From assembly GCF_900106945.1 (NCBI RefSeq), contig NZ_FNNE01000004.1, positions 288,989 to 352,988 of the forward strand: a stretch of DNA of 64,000 bases, in the 5' to 3' direction. Shown here piece by piece: positions 8,606-17,949 of this stretch. Positions within the stretch are counted from its first letter, which is position 1. Each line of letters begins with the position of its first letter. The position numbers and the translations under genes were made by a program. The notes below the pieces were generated by a model. That model searched no databases, was not told the DNA's origin, and saw only the letters and a program-made list of their open reading frames with translations. This DNA comes from Marinobacter mobilis. Its GTDB lineage: Bacteria; Pseudomonadota; Gammaproteobacteria; Pseudomonadales; Oleiphilaceae.

Positions 8606-9525
8606 TCGTCGGTTTCCGCAGGCAGTAACAGGCGTTGAATGTCGTCCAGGATTCGCTCCCGGGCAATTGGACCGGCGCCTTCTTTCCAATAGTATGGTAC
8701 TTCGTAGACTTGGCCCGTGCGCACTGCCGTGAGATACGGCCAGATGGGATTCATCGTGAACGCGCGCTGACGACTGGTGGGCAATACGAGGATGGTATCC
8801 GGATTGAGTTTCAGCAGGGCCTCAAGGCTGATTCTGTAGCCCAGCGGAATGCCGCTGTCAGTATTGGGTGTCTCGCCACCGACGTTATTAAAGCCGAGTT
8901 GCTCCAGGAGTGCTGTCGGCAAAAAGTGGTCATAGTAAACAAAAGGCGTTTCGCTGCCGCTGGTCAGCAATGCCACGGTTTCCGTGACCTTTCCCTTATT
9001 GCGCTCTTTTAGCAATTGAATGCGGTCTAGAAAGCGATCGTTGAGTTCCGTAGCTTTTGTTGGCTGACCGAGAGCCTGTCCCACCAACTCTACGGCTCGC
9101 AGGCTGTCCTGAACCGTGATCAGATCCAGGGCCAGCAGCGGCGCAATGGATTCAATCTGGTCAGCGTCTTTCGCGGTATAACGGCGAATGGCGATCACGA
9201 GATCTGGCCCGACCGACGACAGCACCTCCAGATTAGGCTGATGTCGGGGACCAAGGCCCCGAACACCGTTTAACTGCGACGCCAGATAATCGGGTACTCC
9301 CTGGATACCGTAGTCGGTGACCGCGACCGGCACAGTACCTAACGCCAGTGCGACGTCGGCCCCGAAGGTCGAAATCGCCGCAGGTCGGGTCGCCGGTGCG
9401 GATAACTGCAGGGTTTCCCCTCGGTCATCCGCCAGCCGGATATCGAGGTTGTCAGCCCACCCTGTAGCAGGCGAAATCAGGACCACCAGCAGGAGCTTTA
9501 CGATCTGGTTCTGTAGACAGGCCAT
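8602..9525 (-). CDS. Periplasmic iron-chelate binding protein (FecB/FatB-like)
   Basis: This 307-residue protein begins with a signal peptide (hydrophobic residues 9-19, cleavage likely after GWA at 22-24) and has the cluster A-8 binding-protein fold: FGADVALALGTVPVAVTDYG, then NLEVLSSVGPDLVIAIRR and IESIAPLLALD. It should carry a ferric siderophore or citrate-like chelate from the outer-membrane receptor to the permeases. Its ATG overlaps the receptor stop (TGATG), and its stop overlaps the first permease start, so the operon is tightly packed. The chelate is not identifiable. Confidence 0.9.
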   Translation of the reverse strand: MACLQNQIVKLLLVVLISPATGWADNLDIRLADDRGETLQLSAPATRPAAISTFGADVALALGTVPVAVTDYGIQGVPDYLASQLNGVRGLGPRHQPNLEVLSSVGPDLVIAIRRYTAKDADQIESIAPLLALDLITVQDSLRAVELVGQALGQPTKATELNDRFLDRIQLLKERNKGKVTETVALLTSGSETPFVYYDHFLPTALLEQLGFNNVGGETPNTDSGIPLGYRISLEALLKLNPDTILVLPTSRQRAFTMNPIWPYLTAVRTGQVYEVPYYWKEGAGPIARERILDDIQRLLLPAETDE

Positions 9526-11633
9526 CAGAAATCGAGTTGCGCCTCAAGGATAAAGCTTCGGCCCGGCTGAGGCACACGACCGACCGGACTAACGTCCACG
9601 CCCCGGAAGTAATAGTCCTCATCCAGCAGGTTGTTGACGGCCAAGCCCAGATTCAGCACACGATCACCGCCAACCGGAAAGTCACGACCGACCCTGGTTG
9701 TAACCAGGTGATAGTCTGGCAACTTGCCAGCGCTGCCATTACTGGTTTCTTCTTTGGTGTTGTCCGCATCGCTGTAGCTGGAGCTGACATAAACCCAGGT
9801 CAAGCTGGCATCCCACGCCTGGTAGCTGTAAAACGCGTCTGCACTGATTTTGTGGGTTGGCGCGTTGGGCAGCTCATTGCCCTTGTTGTCACCGGTCAGC
9901 TGTTCGGTATCCAGGAAGGTATAGCCTAGGCCCAGTTCCCAATGACTGTTGAGGTTCCAGCGATTCGCAAGTTCGATACCTTGGTGACGGGTTTTTCCGA
10001 GGTTCTCGAAACGACTGGTTGAGCGATTGAATTGAATCTGGTCCTCATAATCAATGCGGAACAGCGTGGCGGATGACCGCAGGTCCGGGGTCATCTGAAG
10101 ACGTGCGCCAAGCTCATGGTTCCAGGCAGTTTCATTGGCAACCGCGCCTTCACGGGTGGTCTGGGCAATCTGAACCGGCACGAGAGAACGCTGGCTGTTG
10201 GCGAAGACAAATAGGTCATCGGAAGCTTGGTAGCCGACGGTCAGGCCTGGCAACAATTCGTCGGCATTGTTTTCCTCGGTATTGCCGCTGAGATTGTCGC
10301 GGAAATCCATATCAACACCTTCATAACGCAAGCCCGGTGTCACCGTCAGGCGGTCCTCTTGGAACGACAGGGTGTCACTTACATAGAATGCGACAGCCTG
10401 GGTGTCCAGGTGCCAATCGCGCGCTATGGAACGGTTACCCGACGAAAACTCCAGACGATTCACGTCAAATTCCACATCTTCGCTGACAAACCTTGCTCCC
10501 AGCGTAATATCGTGACGGCCGTGGCGAATGGCAATCCGTGGTTCGGTGCCGTAGACGGTGAACAATCTTGGAGAATCTGCCACGTGGGTGGAATCGAGCC
10601 CCGGATCCGCCCAGTGGCCGTTGCCGCTCAGGTTCTGGCCGAAGAAGAAGGTGCGGTCAGCATCGTGAACAAAGTTGCGCCATTGGAATTCCACGTTGTC
10701 GGCCGGCGTGTACGTCCAGGTAAATGTGGCGCGCGTCATGTCGGCTTCGTATCCGTCGTATGGGCGCTGGCTCTGGGTGCGATCCTGCTCATAGGCTTCC
10801 GGTGTCAGGGCGCCGGGAAGTTCCGCTTCGACGCGATAATATTGCAACTGTGAAGCCAGTTCATGCTGGTCGTTCAGGTAATAACTGGCATCCAGGATCA
10901 GGTTATCTACTTCCGTATCGGAGTGGTCACGAAAGCCGTCACCGCGCTGGACGTTGGCCTGGAACTGCAAGACAAGCTTTTCAGTTGCCCGGCCGCCGAC
11001 CCGGTAATAGGTATCGGTAAAGACATTGCCGGTCTCTTCCGCAATGGTTACCCGCTCACGAAGGGTCTGGGAGGTTTGCGCCGGAATCGGTTTGGTGATG
11101 AAATTCACCACACCGCCCACGTTATTGGGTCCGTAATGCACGGAGGCTCCTCCGCGGACAATATCCACGACTTCCAGGCTAGGAAGCGTGACCGGGAACA
11201 GCGAGACGCCGACATTACTGTAGGGGCCGATCGCAATCGGGTACCCATCGAGAAGAATCTGGAGCCGTTCGCTGCGCAGAGGGTTCAGACCACGCATGCC
11301 GATATTGGGTAGGATGCCCGTCCCCGTTTCATCAAGCACTGTGACACCGGGTACCGGGCGCAAGGCGTCTTCCAGGTTGAGGGCTCCGGCATTTTGGAGT
11401 TCTTCATTTTCGACGACAGTACGGGCTCCGGTGTAAGTCTTTTCAGAGTCTTCCGTTGGTGGCCCCAGCCAGTCGGCCGTGACATTCAGGCCGGGTAGCA
11501 GGTCGGGCGCATCAGACTGATCCTCGGCAAGGACCGGTGCCGTACCAATTACCATAAGCGACACTGGCAGCATGGCTATGGCAACAGCCAATCGGTGGCG
11601 GCGCAGCGGCGTTGAGACTTCGGACTTCGACAT
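9525..11633 (-). CDS. TonB-dependent outer-membrane iron receptor, FecA-like
   Basis: The 702-residue protein has a basic signal peptide with a hydrophobic core (about 18-37) ending VLA-ED, an N-terminal plug (about 60-190) with GMRGLNPLRSERLQILLDG and VRGGASVHYGPNNVGG, then a beta-barrel ending in a terminal phenylalanine. The plug most resembles FecA, the ferric dicitrate receptor, but there is no FecA signalling extension and no fecI/fecR nearby. GGAG lies 6 bases before the ATG at 11633; a GTG 15 bases upstream is less likely. It is the first gene of the five-gene iron operon, and a Fur-box-like sequence lies just upstream. Ligand: some ferric carboxylate or siderophore, not proven. Confidence 0.92.
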   Translation of the reverse strand: MSKSEVSTPLRRHRLAVAIAMLPVSLMVIGTAPVLAEDQSDAPDLLPGLNVTADWLGPPTEDSEKTYTGARTVVENEELQNAGALNLEDALRPVPGVTVLDETGTGILPNIGMRGLNPLRSERLQILLDGYPIAIGPYSNVGVSLFPVTLPSLEVVDIVRGGASVHYGPNNVGGVVNFITKPIPAQTSQTLRERVTIAEETGNVFTDTYYRVGGRATEKLVLQFQANVQRGDGFRDHSDTEVDNLILDASYYLNDQHELASQLQYYRVEAELPGALTPEAYEQDRTQSQRPYDGYEADMTRATFTWTYTPADNVEFQWRNFVHDADRTFFFGQNLSGNGHWADPGLDSTHVADSPRLFTVYGTEPRIAIRHGRHDITLGARFVSEDVEFDVNRLEFSSGNRSIARDWHLDTQAVAFYVSDTLSFQEDRLTVTPGLRYEGVDMDFRDNLSGNTEENNADELLPGLTVGYQASDDLFVFANSQRSLVPVQIAQTTREGAVANETAWNHELGARLQMTPDLRSSATLFRIDYEDQIQFNRSTSRFENLGKTRHQGIELANRWNLNSHWELGLGYTFLDTEQLTGDNKGNELPNAPTHKISADAFYSYQAWDASLTWVYVSSSYSDADNTKEETSNGSAGKLPDYHLVTTRVGRDFPVGGDRVLNLGLAVNNLLDEDYYFRGVDVSPVGRVPQPGRSFILEAQLDF

Positions 11634-11673
11634 TGGGTTCTCCAGCACGTGTCATAATATTTGAGTGCGCATT

Positions 11674-11692
11674 TTAATGATAATGATTCGCA
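11674..11692 (-). promoter_or_regulatory. Fur-box-like operator upstream of the iron-uptake operon
   Basis: The segment TAATGATAATGATTCGCA contains overlapping GATAAT-type hexamers close to the Fur consensus. It lies about 40-60 bases before the receptor start, the expected place for Fur repression when iron is plentiful. Confidence 0.72.
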
Positions 11693-11738
11693 CTTCAATT
11701 AAATTATTTTCCTGGCTGGCTACCGGACCACGGGAAAG

Positions 11739-11755
11739 GGTCAAAATTAATGACC
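11739..11755. repeat. Short palindrome GGTCA-N7-TGACC in the receptor/exporter gap
   Basis: GGTCA and TGACC arms flank AAATTAA; a related GACCCTCTGACCCC occurs about 50 bases further right near 11800-11816. The gap 11634-11873 otherwise holds only the Fur-like site and the end of transcription from the exporter gene. It could be an operator, a weak terminator or a remnant of a repeat; the sequence does not decide. Confidence 0.3.
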
Positions 11756-11873
11756 TCCCCCAGTATCTAATCCAACTGCTTCCTGGAAATGCCCGTTACC
11801 TGACCCTCTGACCCCGTATTAAGGCCAGCGAGATGGGACAGGTCATCCCTTCGCATCGTTATTGGCCGAGGCT

Positions 11874-12755
11874 TCAACCATTCACCGGTTGGGCCCGGAG
11901 CACCCGGTCGCTCCGCTGACGCGAACGCACCCCCACCATAATCAGAGGCACCACTATCATGGCACTGCCCACTGCGAACCAAAGGTCGGGCGTCTCATTG
12001 AAGCCTATCCAGCCAATCAGTACTGCCCATATCAGCCCGGTGTACTCCGCACTGGTGACCAGGTTGGCCTCCACCTGGCGATAGGCCAGCAACACGGTCA
12101 CGTTGTAGCCCAGGATGAACAGGGAGGAGCCCAGGGCACTGACGAGAATCGCCGGGTCCAGGGGGGCGCCTTCCACCACCATAAAGACGGCGCTGGTGGG
12201 CAGAATCATCACGTACGTCAGCGCCAGTTTGTGCACAGTGGACTGCCGCCGCGGCAGCTGGCGCACCATCACGGCGTTGATCGCCAGTGCCGCGGCCGAG
12301 CCCAGGGCGGCAACTGCCCCCCAGTTGAAATCAACGGGCCGCAGAATCATCAGAATGCCCACGAAACCGCTCATTACTGCGAAGACACTCAATGGGCGGA
12401 GTTTCTCCCCAAACAGCAGGGCGGACAGTGCCATGACCAGAATGGGGGCCGCGTAAAACACCGCGTTGGCAGTTGCCAGCGGCAGTGCGCCAAGGGCGAT
12501 CACCATGCATAGCATGCCGCCCAGGTGAATGTGGGCGCGGATGAAATGAACCTTCCCGCCCTGGAACAGCCGCCGTGGGTTGACCTGTTTCCATAGCGGC
12601 AGCAACAGCAGCAAGGTAATCAGGCAACGCAGGAAGGCAAACTGGAACACCGGTGCGCCGGGTTCCAGCAGTTTGATAAAGACATCGGAGATCAGTGCCA
12701 GGGCGTTACCGATCACCAATAGCAGGATAGCGCTGTTTACGGTCTTGCCAGACAT
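11874..12755 (-). CDS. EamA/DMT-family inner-membrane transporter
   Basis: A 293-residue protein with about ten membrane helices in two EamA repeats; characteristic parts are LGALPLATANAVFYAAPILVMALSALLFGE and, in the second half, VSAEYTGLIWAVLIGWIGFNE. Such proteins export small metabolites or amino acids; the substrate is unknown. It is divergent from the LysR gene at 12854 with a 98-base gap, so that regulator probably controls it. Unrelated in detail to the DMT protein at 4024-4944. Confidence 0.88.
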   Translation of the reverse strand: MSGKTVNSAILLLVIGNALALISDVFIKLLEPGAPVFQFAFLRCLITLLLLLPLWKQVNPRRLFQGGKVHFIRAHIHLGGMLCMVIALGALPLATANAVFYAAPILVMALSALLFGEKLRPLSVFAVMSGFVGILMILRPVDFNWGAVAALGSAAALAINAVMVRQLPRRQSTVHKLALTYVMILPTSAVFMVVEGAPLDPAILVSALGSSLFILGYNVTVLLAYRQVEANLVTSAEYTGLIWAVLIGWIGFNETPDLWFAVGSAMIVVPLIMVGVRSRQRSDRVLRAQPVNG

Positions 12756-12825
12756 GGTTTATTCCGGGGGCTAAGGGACAGGGTGGCCAGTGTAGGTCGC
12801 TCAAGCTATCGTATAAAATGATGCT

Positions 12826-12849
12826 TAATTTTAACCGATTAGAAAATTA
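12826..12849. promoter_or_regulatory. Inverted repeat directly upstream of the LysR gene
   Basis: Perfect 7-base arms TAATTTT (12826-12832) and AAAATTA (12843-12849) are separated by 10 bases and end 4 bases before the LysR start codon. The A+T-rich dyad with T-N-A spacing fits a LysR-type autoregulatory site shared with the divergent exporter. Confidence 0.5.
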
Positions 12850-12853
12850 GATA

Positions 12854-13810
12854 ATGAAGCTGCCCCCGCTGAAATCCTTGCCCGTTTTTGAAGCCGTCGC
12901 CCGCCTCAACAGTTTTTCCCTGGCGGCGGAGGAGCTGTTGGTGACCCAGAGTGCTGTCAGTCACCAGATCAAGCAACTGGAAAGTTATCTGGGGGAGAGC
13001 CTGTTCCTGCGCACCGGACGGACTCTGGCGCTGACCGATGAAGGCCGGCAATATCTGGAGTCGGTGACCACCGCGCTGTTACAGATTGAGCGGGCCAGCG
13101 AACAGTTGTTGGGTGAGGAAACCTCGCGGCTGCGCCTGGCCTGTTTCAGCTCCTTCGCAGTGCGCTGGCTGGTGCCCCGGTTGCCCGAGCTGCAGCGACG
13201 CTATCCCCAGCTCGACCTGTCCCTGGAAATGACGACGGAGAACCCGGTGTTGTCAGACCGGGTGGCCGATGCGTTCATTTGCATCAACCAGCCGTCCCAG
13301 GCCTTCAGCTATGAACTGTTGTACCGGGAACGGATGTTTCCGGTGTGCAGCAGTGACTATTGGGAAAAAATTTGTCGTGAACTGGCGTTGAACCGCCAGG
13401 AAGGGGATGACCGGATTACCCTGAGCCCGGAGCAGCTTGCGCGTTTTCCCCTGCTGTCCACCTACAGCATCTATGACCGCAAGGTGGGCGACTGGCACAA
13501 TTGGTTTTCCGCAGTGGGCCAATCCCTCCCGGTCACGGCCCGGGTCCAGCACTTCAGTCATATGCTGCTGGCACTGGAGGCGGCCCGTTACCACCAGGGC
13601 ATCGTACTCACCAACGATTACATGCTCAGCAACCGGGACGACGCTGACGATTTTGTTCGCCTGCCCTGCCATCCGCTGGCCACGGGCTACCAGTTCCATT
13701 TCGCCTGGAAAACCAGTCGGCGTCGCGAACGGGGCATTCAGATATTGCGACGCTGGTTGGTGGAAGAAGCCATCGCGGACGGCTTGCGGGCCGATAGCGA
13801 GTCTGACTGA
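12854..13810 (+). CDS. LysR-family transcriptional regulator, GcvA/AmpR-like
   Basis: The 318-residue protein has an N-terminal winged helix (residues 1-65: PPLKSLPVFEAVARLNSF, then TQSAVSHQIKQLE, LFLRTGRTLALTDEG) typical of the GcvA/AmpR branch and a C-terminal effector-binding domain from about residue 90. No strong ribosome site precedes the ATG at 12854. It is divergent from the DMT exporter at 11874-12755 and probably regulates it. The inducer is unknown. Confidence 0.9.
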   Translation: MKLPPLKSLPVFEAVARLNSFSLAAEELLVTQSAVSHQIKQLESYLGESLFLRTGRTLALTDEGRQYLESVTTALLQIERASEQLLGEETSRLRLACFSSFAVRWLVPRLPELQRRYPQLDLSLEMTTENPVLSDRVADAFICINQPSQAFSYELLYRERMFPVCSSDYWEKICRELALNRQEGDDRITLSPEQLARFPLLSTYSIYDRKVGDWHNWFSAVGQSLPVTARVQHFSHMLLALEAARYHQGIVLTNDYMLSNRDDADDFVRLPCHPLATGYQFHFAWKTSRRRERGIQILRRWLVEEAIADGLRADSESD

Positions 13811-13897
13811 GTCGTCCGTTCCTGAACAAGTGGTAACGGGTAACCTCCGGATGTCCATGGTAGCTTGGGTCTATAGCGTCAAGATGAGGTAACAGGT

Positions 13898-14212
13898 ATG
13901 AAAAAGGCTCTCTCCGCAGGCATGCTCGGCCTGCTGCTGGCACTGGGATCGGTGTCGGCTGTGGCGAACCCGCCCGGGCTGGAAGGCCTGCCCCCTGGCC
14001 TGCAAAAGAAGGTCGCCCAGGGCGAGCCGCTGCCGCCGGGCTGGCAGCGTCGTCTGGGCATTGAACGTGGCGACCATCTTCCGGATTACCTCTATCGGGA
14101 TGGCCGTATCTACGACATCGACGACCGTCGCCAGCGGGTCGAAGTGGAGGACCGGGTTTACACCATCATTCGTGGTACCCGGGAAATCCTCGATATCCTC
14201 GACCATTACTGA
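13898..14212 (+). CDS. Small exported RcnB/CigR-like protein
   Basis: The 104-residue product has a signal peptide (residues 1-23, cleavage after AVA) followed by a proline-rich segment (NPPGLEGLPPGLQKKVAQGE, PLPPGW) and a short domain with GDHLPDYLYRDGRIYDID and YTIIRGTREILDIL. This is the pattern of the CigR/RcnB-like family of periplasmic proteins; RcnB itself affects nickel/cobalt efflux and CigR is an anti-virulence factor in Salmonella. GAGG lies 9 bases upstream of the ATG. The function here is not known; it is monocistronic with a hairpin after it. Confidence 0.75.
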   Translation: MKKALSAGMLGLLLALGSVSAVANPPGLEGLPPGLQKKVAQGEPLPPGWQRRLGIERGDHLPDYLYRDGRIYDIDDRRQRVEVEDRVYTIIRGTREILDILDHY

Positions 14213-14220
14213 TCGAAACT

Positions 14221-14243
14221 GGCCGGGGTCTGGTGCCCCGGCC
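14221..14243. terminator. GC-rich hairpin between convergent genes
   Basis: Perfect 8-base arms GGCCGGGG/CCCCGGCC enclose a 7-base loop. It lies 8 bases after the RcnB-like stop and 35 bases beyond the FadE stop on the other strand. Neither side has a clear T-run, so it may slow both transcripts without being a classic terminator. Confidence 0.5.
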
Positions 14244-14277
14244 CGTCATCACGAGCGCTGCAGCTCGGATCCCTTCC

Positions 14278-16785
14278 TCAGTCTTCTTCCTTGGGCGGAC
14301 GTTCCACCACCTGTCGTTTACCCTTGGCACAGCGGGCCAGCTTCTTGATGCCTTCGGCATCGAATGCATCCACCCGGATCACGTCATACAGAGCTTCCAA
14401 CGCTTCCAGCAACGGACCGCACTCGTCGTCACTGATGATCTGCTGTTCACGGGCCCAGTCCACCAGTTCCTGGCGTTGATGGCCCATCAGCAGGGCAATG
14501 GCATCGAGTTCATCTTCGTTGCGGCTGCGGATGGCGGTATGCAGACGTTCGCGCATGTCGTGGGTTTCGTGGGCCAGCCGATAGGCGTTCAGCACCCGCC
14601 CGAGGGGGTCATCCGGATTGTGGTTGACGTAACAGCCACGGCTGATGCGGGCACGCACCGGGGTATCGCGGACAATGGTTTCCGCCACCTGGGTACCGAG
14701 GCGGTCATCGGGGCCGTTGAGGCCGCTGGCGCCGAGCGGGAAGACCAGTAGCCGCAGTGGCCAGCGCAGGGCCGCTACCGGGAAATTGATGATCAGCTCG
14801 CGCATGTGCTGCTGCAGGTCGCGCAGGCAGGTCTTGAGCCCCCATTCCACCAGTGGACGCTGATCTGGCGGGTAGCCTTCCTCGTGCCACTGCTTGATCA
14901 CTGCCGAGGCGTAGTAGAGCTGAACCAGGCAGTCGGCCATGCGCCCGGACAGGCGCTGTCGTGCCTTCAGGCCGCCACCGACGCTGAGCAGGGTGACGTC
15001 GGTCATCAGGGCAAACGCGGCGCTGAAGCGGGACAGCTGCTGATAGCAGGGGCGAATATCCCCCAGCCGCGGGGCGGTTTCCAGTCGTCCGAAGGTGAGT
15101 CCGCCGACAAAGGCGCGCAGGGCGTTGCGACCGGTGTGGGCAAGATGGCGATAGAACACACCATCAAAACGGTCGACGGCAGCGGCTTTGTCTTCCATAC
15201 CCGCGGCTTCAATTTCCTCAACAATAAACGGATGGCAGCGGATGGCGCCCTGGCCGAAGATCATCAGGCTGCGGGTGAGGATATTGGCGCCTTCCACGGT
15301 GATGCCGATGGGTACCGCCTGATAGGCCCGGGCGAGGAAGTTGCGCGGACCGGTAATGACCCCGCGACCGGCGACCACATCCATGGCGTGGTTGATGACC
15401 TCCCGCATCAGGTCGGTGTTGCGGTATTTCAGCACCGCGGACGGTACCGAGGGCCGCACCCCGCGATCGAGCATGGCGGCAGTGAGCAGGCGGGCCGAGT
15501 CCATCATGTAGGTGTAGCCGGCAATGGGCTCGAGGGCCTCCTGCACCCCTTCAAACTGACTGATGGAGCGACCGAACTGTTCGCGTACCAGCGCGTAGGA
15601 CCCGGTGGCCAGGCTGGCGACCTTGCCCGCACCGGTGCCGAGGGCGGGCAGGGAAATGGAGCGGCCGATGGAGAGGCACTCCAGCAGCATCGTCCAGCCC
15701 TTGCCAAGCATGTCCTGGCCACCAATGATCTGTGCCATCGGGATGAACACCTCGGTGCCCCAGGTTGGCCCGTTCATGAACACGGTGTTCATCGGCAAGT
15801 GGCGGGCGCCGGCATTGACCCCTTCCAGATCCCGTGGCACCAGCACACAGGTCACGCCGATTTCGTCGTCACCGCCCAGCAGCCGGTCGGGGTCATACAC
15901 TTTGATGGCAAGGCCAATCAGGGTCGCAACCGGTGCCAGGGTAATGTAACGCTTGTTCCAGGTGACTTTCAGCCCCAGCACTTGCTCGCCGTTCCACTCG
16001 CCCATGCTGACAATGCCCTTGTCGGGAATGGCACCGGCATCAGAGCCGGCCACCGGGGAGGTGAGCGCGAAGCAGGGAATGTCCTTACCGGCGGCGAGCC
16101 GGGGCAGATAATGCTGTTTCTGCTCGTCGGTACCGTACTCCATCAGCAGCTCGCCGGGGCCAAGGGAGTTTGGCACCATGACGGTGACGGCGGCTGACAC
16201 GCTGCGGGTGGAGATCTTCATCACGATCTCTGAATGTGCGGTGTGAGAGAAGCCCTTGCCGCCCATATCCGTGGAAATCATCAAACCAAAGAATCCGTTA
16301 TCGCGGATGAACTTCCACACCGGTGCGGGCAGGTCATAGTGTTCATGGGTGATGGCCCAGTCGTCGAGCATGGCGCACAGGTGTTCCACCGGGCCATCGA
16401 TGAAGGCCTGCTCTTCGCTGCTCAGATGACTGGGGGCGGAATCCAGCAGGCGCTGCCAGTCCGGCTGGCCGGAAAACAGTTCGCCGTCCCAATCGACGGT
16501 ACCGGATTTCAGTGCTTCCGCTTCGGTGTCGGAGAGTTTGGGGAGTTTGCTGCGCACCCAGCACAGCAACGGGCCGCTGAATCGTTGTTTGCGGAGGTCA
16601 CCGCCGAATAACAGGATCAGACTCAGGGCCAGCAGGCCGCCGCCAAGAACCAGGCTGAGCAGATGCCAGTGGTCGTAAAACAGGCCAATCAGGGTGGCAA
16701 GGCAGAGCACGGTGGCGGCGGTAGTGCCGCCGGTGCCCAGGTAAATCAGCACCAGGATGCTGAGCAGCAACAGCAGAACACTCAT
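14278..16785 (-). CDS. fadE: FadE-type acyl-CoA dehydrogenase
   Basis: This 835-residue protein matches the long FadE form: two or three N-terminal membrane helices (about 1-65), then the flavin-dependent acyl-CoA dehydrogenase core from about residue 110 (NGFFGLMISTDMGGKGFS; ALTSPVAGSDAGAIPD), and a C-terminal DUF1974 extension. FadE catalyses the first step of fatty-acid beta-oxidation, making trans-2-enoyl-CoA at the inner membrane and passing electrons toward quinone. A very good AAGGAGGT ribosome site precedes the ATG. It is monocistronic. Control by a FadR/PsrA-type repressor is likely, but no site was recognised in the 110-base gap at 16786-16895. Confidence 0.95.
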   Translation of the reverse strand: MSVLLLLLSILVLIYLGTGGTTAATVLCLATLIGLFYDHWHLLSLVLGGGLLALSLILLFGGDLRKQRFSGPLLCWVRSKLPKLSDTEAEALKSGTVDWDGELFSGQPDWQRLLDSAPSHLSSEEQAFIDGPVEHLCAMLDDWAITHEHYDLPAPVWKFIRDNGFFGLMISTDMGGKGFSHTAHSEIVMKISTRSVSAAVTVMVPNSLGPGELLMEYGTDEQKQHYLPRLAAGKDIPCFALTSPVAGSDAGAIPDKGIVSMGEWNGEQVLGLKVTWNKRYITLAPVATLIGLAIKVYDPDRLLGGDDEIGVTCVLVPRDLEGVNAGARHLPMNTVFMNGPTWGTEVFIPMAQIIGGQDMLGKGWTMLLECLSIGRSISLPALGTGAGKVASLATGSYALVREQFGRSISQFEGVQEALEPIAGYTYMMDSARLLTAAMLDRGVRPSVPSAVLKYRNTDLMREVINHAMDVVAGRGVITGPRNFLARAYQAVPIGITVEGANILTRSLMIFGQGAIRCHPFIVEEIEAAGMEDKAAAVDRFDGVFYRHLAHTGRNALRAFVGGLTFGRLETAPRLGDIRPCYQQLSRFSAAFALMTDVTLLSVGGGLKARQRLSGRMADCLVQLYYASAVIKQWHEEGYPPDQRPLVEWGLKTCLRDLQQHMRELIINFPVAALRWPLRLLVFPLGASGLNGPDDRLGTQVAETIVRDTPVRARISRGCYVNHNPDDPLGRVLNAYRLAHETHDMRERLHTAIRSRNEDELDAIALLMGHQRQELVDWAREQQIISDDECGPLLEALEALYDVIRVDAFDAEGIKKLARCAKGKRQVVERPPKEED

Positions 16786-16895
16786 TCAGGACCTCCTTCT
16801 TCCATCGTCAAGATGTTCGCCAGACCCGGTCGCCGTTTCTGAAACCGGCGTCACTGAACGGTCGGCGTGCAGGTTCCTCTACACTATAGCAGTGG

Positions 16896-17783
16896 CTAAA
16901 GCAGTGACGATGAGAAGATCAGACCGAGTGTGACCGGCATGACCACCAGGCTGCCAAGGTTACCGATCAGCACCAGCGAGGCAACCCGGTGGGGCTCCTG
17001 GCGGTATTGCTCCGCGACCATATAGTTGAGAACCGCCGGTGGCAGCGCCGCGAAGACCCACAGCGTAGCCAGTTGCAGACCGGGCAGATCGATCAGGCCG
17101 ACCAGTGGCCAGGCCAGCAACAGGCCGCTGGCGGGGCAGGCGATGGCCCCGAGCAGGCCCAGTTTCCAGTCGGAGAAATCCACATCCAGCATCCGCACCC
17201 CCAGGGTAAACAGCATCAATGGAATGCACACGCCGCCGAGCATGTTGAGGGATTCGAGCAGCCACCCCGGTAACGCGATACCACCCAGATTCAGACTCAG
17301 CCCGGCGATACTGGCCAGCACCACCGGAATCTTCAGCAGCTTGCGCAGTGGCTCGTGGGGGTTGAGCATGTGCAGGCCAACGGTGAAATGGAGCATCATT
17401 TCGACAATGAACAGCACCACCGCCGCCGGCAGCGCGGCTTCGCCGAAGGCCAGTACGATCACCGGGATGCCCATGTTGCCGGAGTTGTTGAACATCATCG
17501 GCGGCAGGAAGGTCTTGGGGTTGATCTTGGCGATGCGTGCCAGCGGCCACAGCAACAGCCCGGAACCGAGCACCACAATGCTGCCCGCCAGGGCGAGCCA
17601 GGCGTATTCCTGCAACGGCGCCTTCTGGTCCGCCAGCACCGCGAACACCAGCATGGGCACGAACAGCTCCATGTTGAGGGCATTGATGCCCTTAATGTCC
17701 GGACTGCGATAGCGGCCATACAGGGCGCCGCAGGAGGCGATCAGAAAGACCGGCAACAGGGTGGCAAGAATCTGGGTCAGCAT
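16896..17783 (-). CDS. AEC-family (auxin efflux carrier-like) transporter
   Basis: A 295-residue membrane protein with about ten helices. The family pattern shows in IKGINALNMELFVPMLVFAV near residue 34, PPMMFNNSGNMGIPVIVLAF in the middle crossover helix and ALPPAVLNYMVAEQY near the C-terminus. Bacterial AEC proteins carry malonate, malate or other organic acids and some are exporters; substrate unknown. The AAGGA before the start is about 12 bases away. It is divergent from the patB gene at 17950. Confidence 0.88.
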   Translation of the reverse strand: MLTQILATLLPVFLIASCGALYGRYRSPDIKGINALNMELFVPMLVFAVLADQKAPLQEYAWLALAGSIVVLGSGLLLWPLARIAKINPKTFLPPMMFNNSGNMGIPVIVLAFGEAALPAAVVLFIVEMMLHFTVGLHMLNPHEPLRKLLKIPVVLASIAGLSLNLGGIALPGWLLESLNMLGGVCIPLMLFTLGVRMLDVDFSDWKLGLLGAIACPASGLLLAWPLVGLIDLPGLQLATLWVFAALPPAVLNYMVAEQYRQEPHRVASLVLIGNLGSLVVMPVTLGLIFSSSLL

Positions 17784-17949
17784 GACTTGGCTGGGTCCTT
17801 GTGGAAGAGGCCTGAACTTGGCAGTTTAGAGTGATTGTGATCAACCTCGCCAGTGGGGTCACTGAGACCTAAGGCGCAGGGAATGGAGGGGTTACTGGTA
17901 TGCTGGGGAGTCATAAGATGAGTAACCGACAAACAGGAGGCGTTGGCTG

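Noticed and set aside
14806..16197. A 463-codon plus-strand frame over fadE
   Set aside because: Shadow of the FadE gene, which has clear domains and a strong ribosome site.
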